Shown: positions 60,621-64,000 of the stretch, in pieces
Numbering within the stretch: the stretch's first letter is position 1
Layout of the letters: each line of letters begins with the position of its first letter
Origin: Anadara kagoshimensis
Lineage: Eukaryota; Mollusca; Bivalvia; Arcoida; Arcidae
DNA: 64,000 nt
Assembly (NCBI GenBank): GCA_021292105.1
Contig: CM037870.1
Coordinates: forward strand, 9,645,558 to 9,709,557
Direction of reading: 5' to 3'
Notes under the pieces: model-generated
What the model saw: only the letters and a program-made list of their open reading frames with translations
Database searches by the model: none
What the model was told of the DNA's origin: nothing
Position numbers and translations under genes: made by a program

Positions 60621-61429
60621 AATTATTTTCTTTAAAATGTAGTAGGTAGTTTCATTCCGTTTTGATAGGAACATGACGGTAAGGGATCGAACACTTTTCT
60701 AAAATCCTGATCTAAAATGCACTGTGTTAAGGTCAAATTTGTTTTCAAGCATACCACATAATTACGTGTATATTTTTTTTAAAATTAATACATTTGATCA
60801 GTTTTTATGTATCCTGGGATAGACACTTCAATGTCTTAACATAAAAAACGGAATTATTTTTACATGGTTGTTGATCTGAAAAACTTAGCCTAAATGACAC
60901 AGTAAATTGTATTTGACAGAGTGATTTGAAATTGAAAAAAAGATATTTAAACTGTATTGTGACTATGCATGTTTGCATTTAGAATTGATGGTTTAAGTAC
61001 GGAAGATGCGTGAACAGTTGACTGAACATGATAGATACAAAGTGTAAAAATATAAATAAAATGCTTTTTTATTGAATAAGTCATCTTTTTGCTTCACTGA
61101 ATTTGTGTTTTATCTAAATTGTTTTCTATTTGTATTTAACATCGAGATAAAAAACTATGCCTTACTTTTGGCGCGAAAACACATTTAAGGTTGCTTCGTA
61201 CATTTTTTGGTGTTATCGACCATCTTCCAGAATTATGTCTATATGTGTTTTTTTTCTTTAGGATTGAATTTATCATTTTGATTTTGTGTTGTGCAATTAT
61301 TTCAATACATTATGCCTTGGTTGCATTAAATTGAAGTTAATAATTTTTAAGACGACTTTGTTTTGTGGCGATTTATTGAAATATATTGAAGTAAACATTC
61401 CTTTGACGTGTCATGCTTTTTTTCTCAAT

Positions 61430-61810
61430 ATTAATTATGCACGTGGATTCCTTCCCTAACTTCTCTGGTGCAAGGTCACGTGTTTATAAAATCAAAAATT
61501 TTTACTTTGCCTTCCGGTTGTGATTTGGACATGGATTGGTGTGTTTGTTTTTGATTTGATTTGGATAATCTTGATGTGATTGTCCTGGATTTATTTGACA
61601 TCCCATAGTTCCATGTTCCTTTCACACAGTTTAGATTTAACACGTTGCGGGTGTAGCTAGCAAAACAGAAGGTGCTTACACTTCCGGAGCACCCGATCTC
61701 ACTTCCCTGGTGGAAGTTAACGTGTTTAGTCTGACTTGTCAGTTCCAAAGTTTTTTATTTGCTTCTGGATTGTGATTCGGACATGGATTAGTATGTTTGT
61801 TGTTGATTAT
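61430..61810 (+). repeat. Two FB arms, second near consensus
   Basis: A partial arm at 61440-61560 and a well-preserved one at about 61575-61810, with tcctggatttatttgacatc, cgttgcgggtgtagctagca, cttccggagcacccgatctc and gattcggacatggattagta. Together they end about 210 bases before exon 3. Confidence 0.7.
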
Positions 61811-62021
61811 ACAGTTTGGGGTCTTTCTTATAGTCTAAAAGAAGTTCTGGAGATCGACTTTTATTTTATTCTATCACATATTTTTATTTTTTCTATACTT
61901 GTTTTAATAATAATATTTTTGCTTTAATTTGCTATTTCAGCGTTGTTATTTGTTCTTCTCGATATAAACACATTATATTATCACATGTATGATATATAGT
62001 TCTTATTTTATTTTATTCCAG

Positions 62022-62287
62022 GCTGCAGAGAGACAGCGTTTATTTATTCAATAACCAGTGCTGCTGTAACGCATTCCATTGCACGTGCTTGTTCAGAAGG
62101 GAGCATACACACGTGTAATTGTGATTATAATTTAAAACAACCAACCGGAAAGGACTGGGAGTGGGGAGGTTGTAGTGATAATGGTAAATTTGGACATAAA
62201 TTTTCCAGAAAGTTTGTAGATGTTTTAGAGAAAGGGAGAGATTTTAGATACACAATGAACCTACATAACAACGAAGCAGGTCGTGTG
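62022..62287 (+). CDS. Wnt1: Wnt1 exon 3
   Basis: Third coding exon, 266 bases, from acceptor attccag (ends 62021) to donor gtaagt at 62288; it completes a Gly codon split with exon 2 and ends in phase 0. It encodes [56 protein letters not shown] and [11 protein letters not shown], the canonical Wnt core with cysteines in family register. The exon ends just after NNEAGR, a boundary also used in vertebrate WNT1, whose coding region has four exons. Following exon(s), carrying the palmitoylated-serine motif and the C-terminal cysteine-rich region, must lie beyond 64000. No N-X-S/T sequon is visible in the 204 residues encoded here, so N-glycosylation, if any, would be C-terminal. The reading frame is clean. 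Confidence 0.97.
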
Positions 62288-64000
62288 GTAAGTTTGTCAA
62301 GTATTTTGGTAACTGGTAATGTGTTTCCATGTTAATAAGCTTTAAAATAGACTTATAAATGTCTTGCTACGTGCCTATTTAAGAAAAATGTGCAATCTGT
62401 TCATGCCCACTGGTATGATTCTAGAATTTTTTTCGAGAACCGTTAGCGTCTAACATATTATAACGTATTGCTTCCAAAATGAACAATAACAATCTATAAC
62501 TAAAATAAAACAAGAGATGAAAACTAAATCATTTGAATTTGGCAAAAAATGTAACTATCAAGCCTGGTGCAATTTCTTGAGTCGAGGGTTTAATGATTAA
62601 TATTTAATTTTAATCACTTTTACTGCAACGAAACAATTGAACACCATCTTGTCATCATGTTGCTGTCTTACCAAAGCGGAAGATTTCATAAACAGTAGTT
62701 TCTTTGGATTGTTTTTCATTTTCATGTGATTCAATGCTTCTATGAATGAAATAGATTAGTATGTTTGTTTGTGATCAATCTTGAACGATTTTTGTTGGAG
62801 ATATGACGCATTAACATTTAGCAAAACGATAATATTTGTAATAAACAAATTCATATATAAATAATATTACAAATGTACGAAAGCATGCAACTATTATTTA
62901 AATTTTATTTTAAAATCTTAAAATTTATGTCTTTCTATAAAATGTGGCAAGAATAAATAGAAGATTAGATAAACAGGGTACAATAATACTGTTATTTGTG
63001 TTTGAAGCATTGTAATTACGCCCTACAGATACGTAAAATATAGTCCTTAAAAAGATTTTTTTAAAAATCGAACAAGGTTACTGGAAAGTTCGTTTTGATA
63101 AAAAAATCTGATTTGTGCTAATTGTCTGAAATTATGCGTTTCCACCCTTTAATTAAAATTTGCAGAGGAAATGGACTAAAACTGGGACGAGATTTATAGA
63201 TTGGATTGCTATTTTAGATTATTTGTCTGAAAGTCGAAGTAATAATGTTTATTTATGTCATCATTTTGCAATCATCAAAGGACTTGGAGTAATATATATA
63301 CAAAATGAATTCAATTGATTTCTTTATTTACGATATACACTCTTCGTATTAGTAGGTAACAAAATTACCCATAGCCACACCTGAAAATTGTTTAAAAATA
63401 TACAGTCATCAATATAACCTAGTAACAGCTATGTACGTGTATGTACTGAGTAAAATATCTAGTGTTACAAATAAATCTGTTCAATATGTGATGTCTAAAA
63501 TAAATGAAGTACGTTTTAAAAAAGCTCTATGTCAATTGATATTTTTGAAAACCCATAGCCCCAGGTTCCTTCCTTTTTCAATTTTGATTTTAACACGTGG
63601 TGGATGCAGGTAGCTAAACAGGAAGTACGTACCCTTCAGAAACACCCGGCCTCGCTTCACCATTGGAAGTGCACGTGTTGAACTTAAACTGTCCGTTCTT
63701 ACTTTACTTTGCTTTTAGATTGTGATTTGAACATAGGTATTTTTGGTTTTTGATTTTGGGATGTGGTTTGGGGACCAACTAGAAACGCTCTACAAGAAAT
63801 AGAAAAAAATCACAAACAGTGAACTAACTGTACTAACACAGGTTCGCAATATGCAATCGGCACTTTCAAAATGAATATAGGGATTTATTGCTTGGTAGTT
63901 GTACAGCAGTCAAAAACAAGGCATACTAAACCAACAAATGTAGAAATCATAACATAAGATTGAAACTACTGACTATAATCCCCATACTTTGGAATTGTCG
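62288..64000 (+). other. Wnt1: Wnt1 intron 3, partial
   Basis: Intron 3 starts with the donor gtaagt after a phase-0 exon and runs off the window. It contains an FB arm at about 63570-63760 and a short FB end fragment near 62755-62785. The next exon should begin with the residues after NEAGRV; I do not find it before the end of the window. Confidence 0.8.
63570..63765 (+). repeat. FB arm in Wnt1 intron 3
   Basis: taacacgtggtggatgcagg, cccttcagaaacacccggcc, tggaagtgcacgtg, then a diverged tip. Confidence 0.6.

Larger units (their letters stand above)
48325..62021 (+). other. Wnt1: Wnt1 intron 2 (13.7 kb)
   Basis: Phase-1 intron joining exon 2 to exon 3. It carries at least nine FB-family arms in both orientations, a 118-bp tandem duplication at 50246-50478 overlapping an antisense coding-like segment, an FB arm with an embedded perfect hairpin at 49411-49441, a cassette related to the inverted-duplication arrays at 54415-54600, a GA microsatellite at 57103-57128 and a tRNA-like fragment near 58803-58866. 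Stretches not listed separately (48.3-49.3, 51.1-53.7, 54.6-56.1 and 56.5-58.5 kb) are AT-rich and show nothing I can identify. Confidence 0.85.

Overview
This is a 64 kb window of an AT-rich, repeat-laden, intron-dense eukaryotic genome, most likely a bivalve mollusc or another lophotrochozoan. Two things point there: a spiralian-type Wnt1 gene with multi-kilobase introns, and a landscape of small non-autonomous foldback/inverted-repeat elements, tRNA-derived SINE remnants and microsatellites. There are no operons and no bacterial features. I cannot name the species from sequence alone.

The only gene that looks intact is Wnt1 on the + strand. Three coding exons lie at 42939-43027 (signal peptide), 48068-48324 and 62022-62287. 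They join with matching phases (2, 1, 0) into the first 204 residues. The introns are about 5.0 kb and 13.7 kb, and a third intron runs off the right edge. The last part of the protein, which carries the lipid-modified serine and the C-terminal cysteine-rich region, lies outside the window.

The left third (1 to about 36 kb) is accessory or intergenic. Its centrepiece is an inverted duplication with arms 6581-9207 and 10512-13096 around a 1.3 kb spacer. Each arm carries a degraded copy of a gene of the DUF288/STELLO-like family (putative glycosyltransferase-like proteins). The right copy is longer and runs back to a plausible splice acceptor near 13543. Both copies are broken, at different places, and each arm ends in an array rich in the palindrome TGCTATAGCA.

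A family of foldback-type repeats, called FB here, occurs more than 30 times in both orientations across the window, including inside the Wnt1 introns. Three loci (13608-14600, 14940-16130, 18430-19475) have the layout inverted arm, centre, direct arm; most other copies are solo arms. One FB arm is split by a second foldback element at 33701-34284. Other structured elements include TIR-bounded blocks at 885-4280, 16148-18005 and 23022-24957, a compact palindrome at 25971-26120, tandem arrays at 1-333 and 4520-4925, and duplications at 23235-24121, 28592-33020, 47041-47650 and 50246-50478. From about 36.8 to 42.2 kb I see only AT-rich sequence with microsatellites, possibly the Wnt1 upstream region.

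All repeat boundaries were read by eye and are approximate. No alignment or database search was run.
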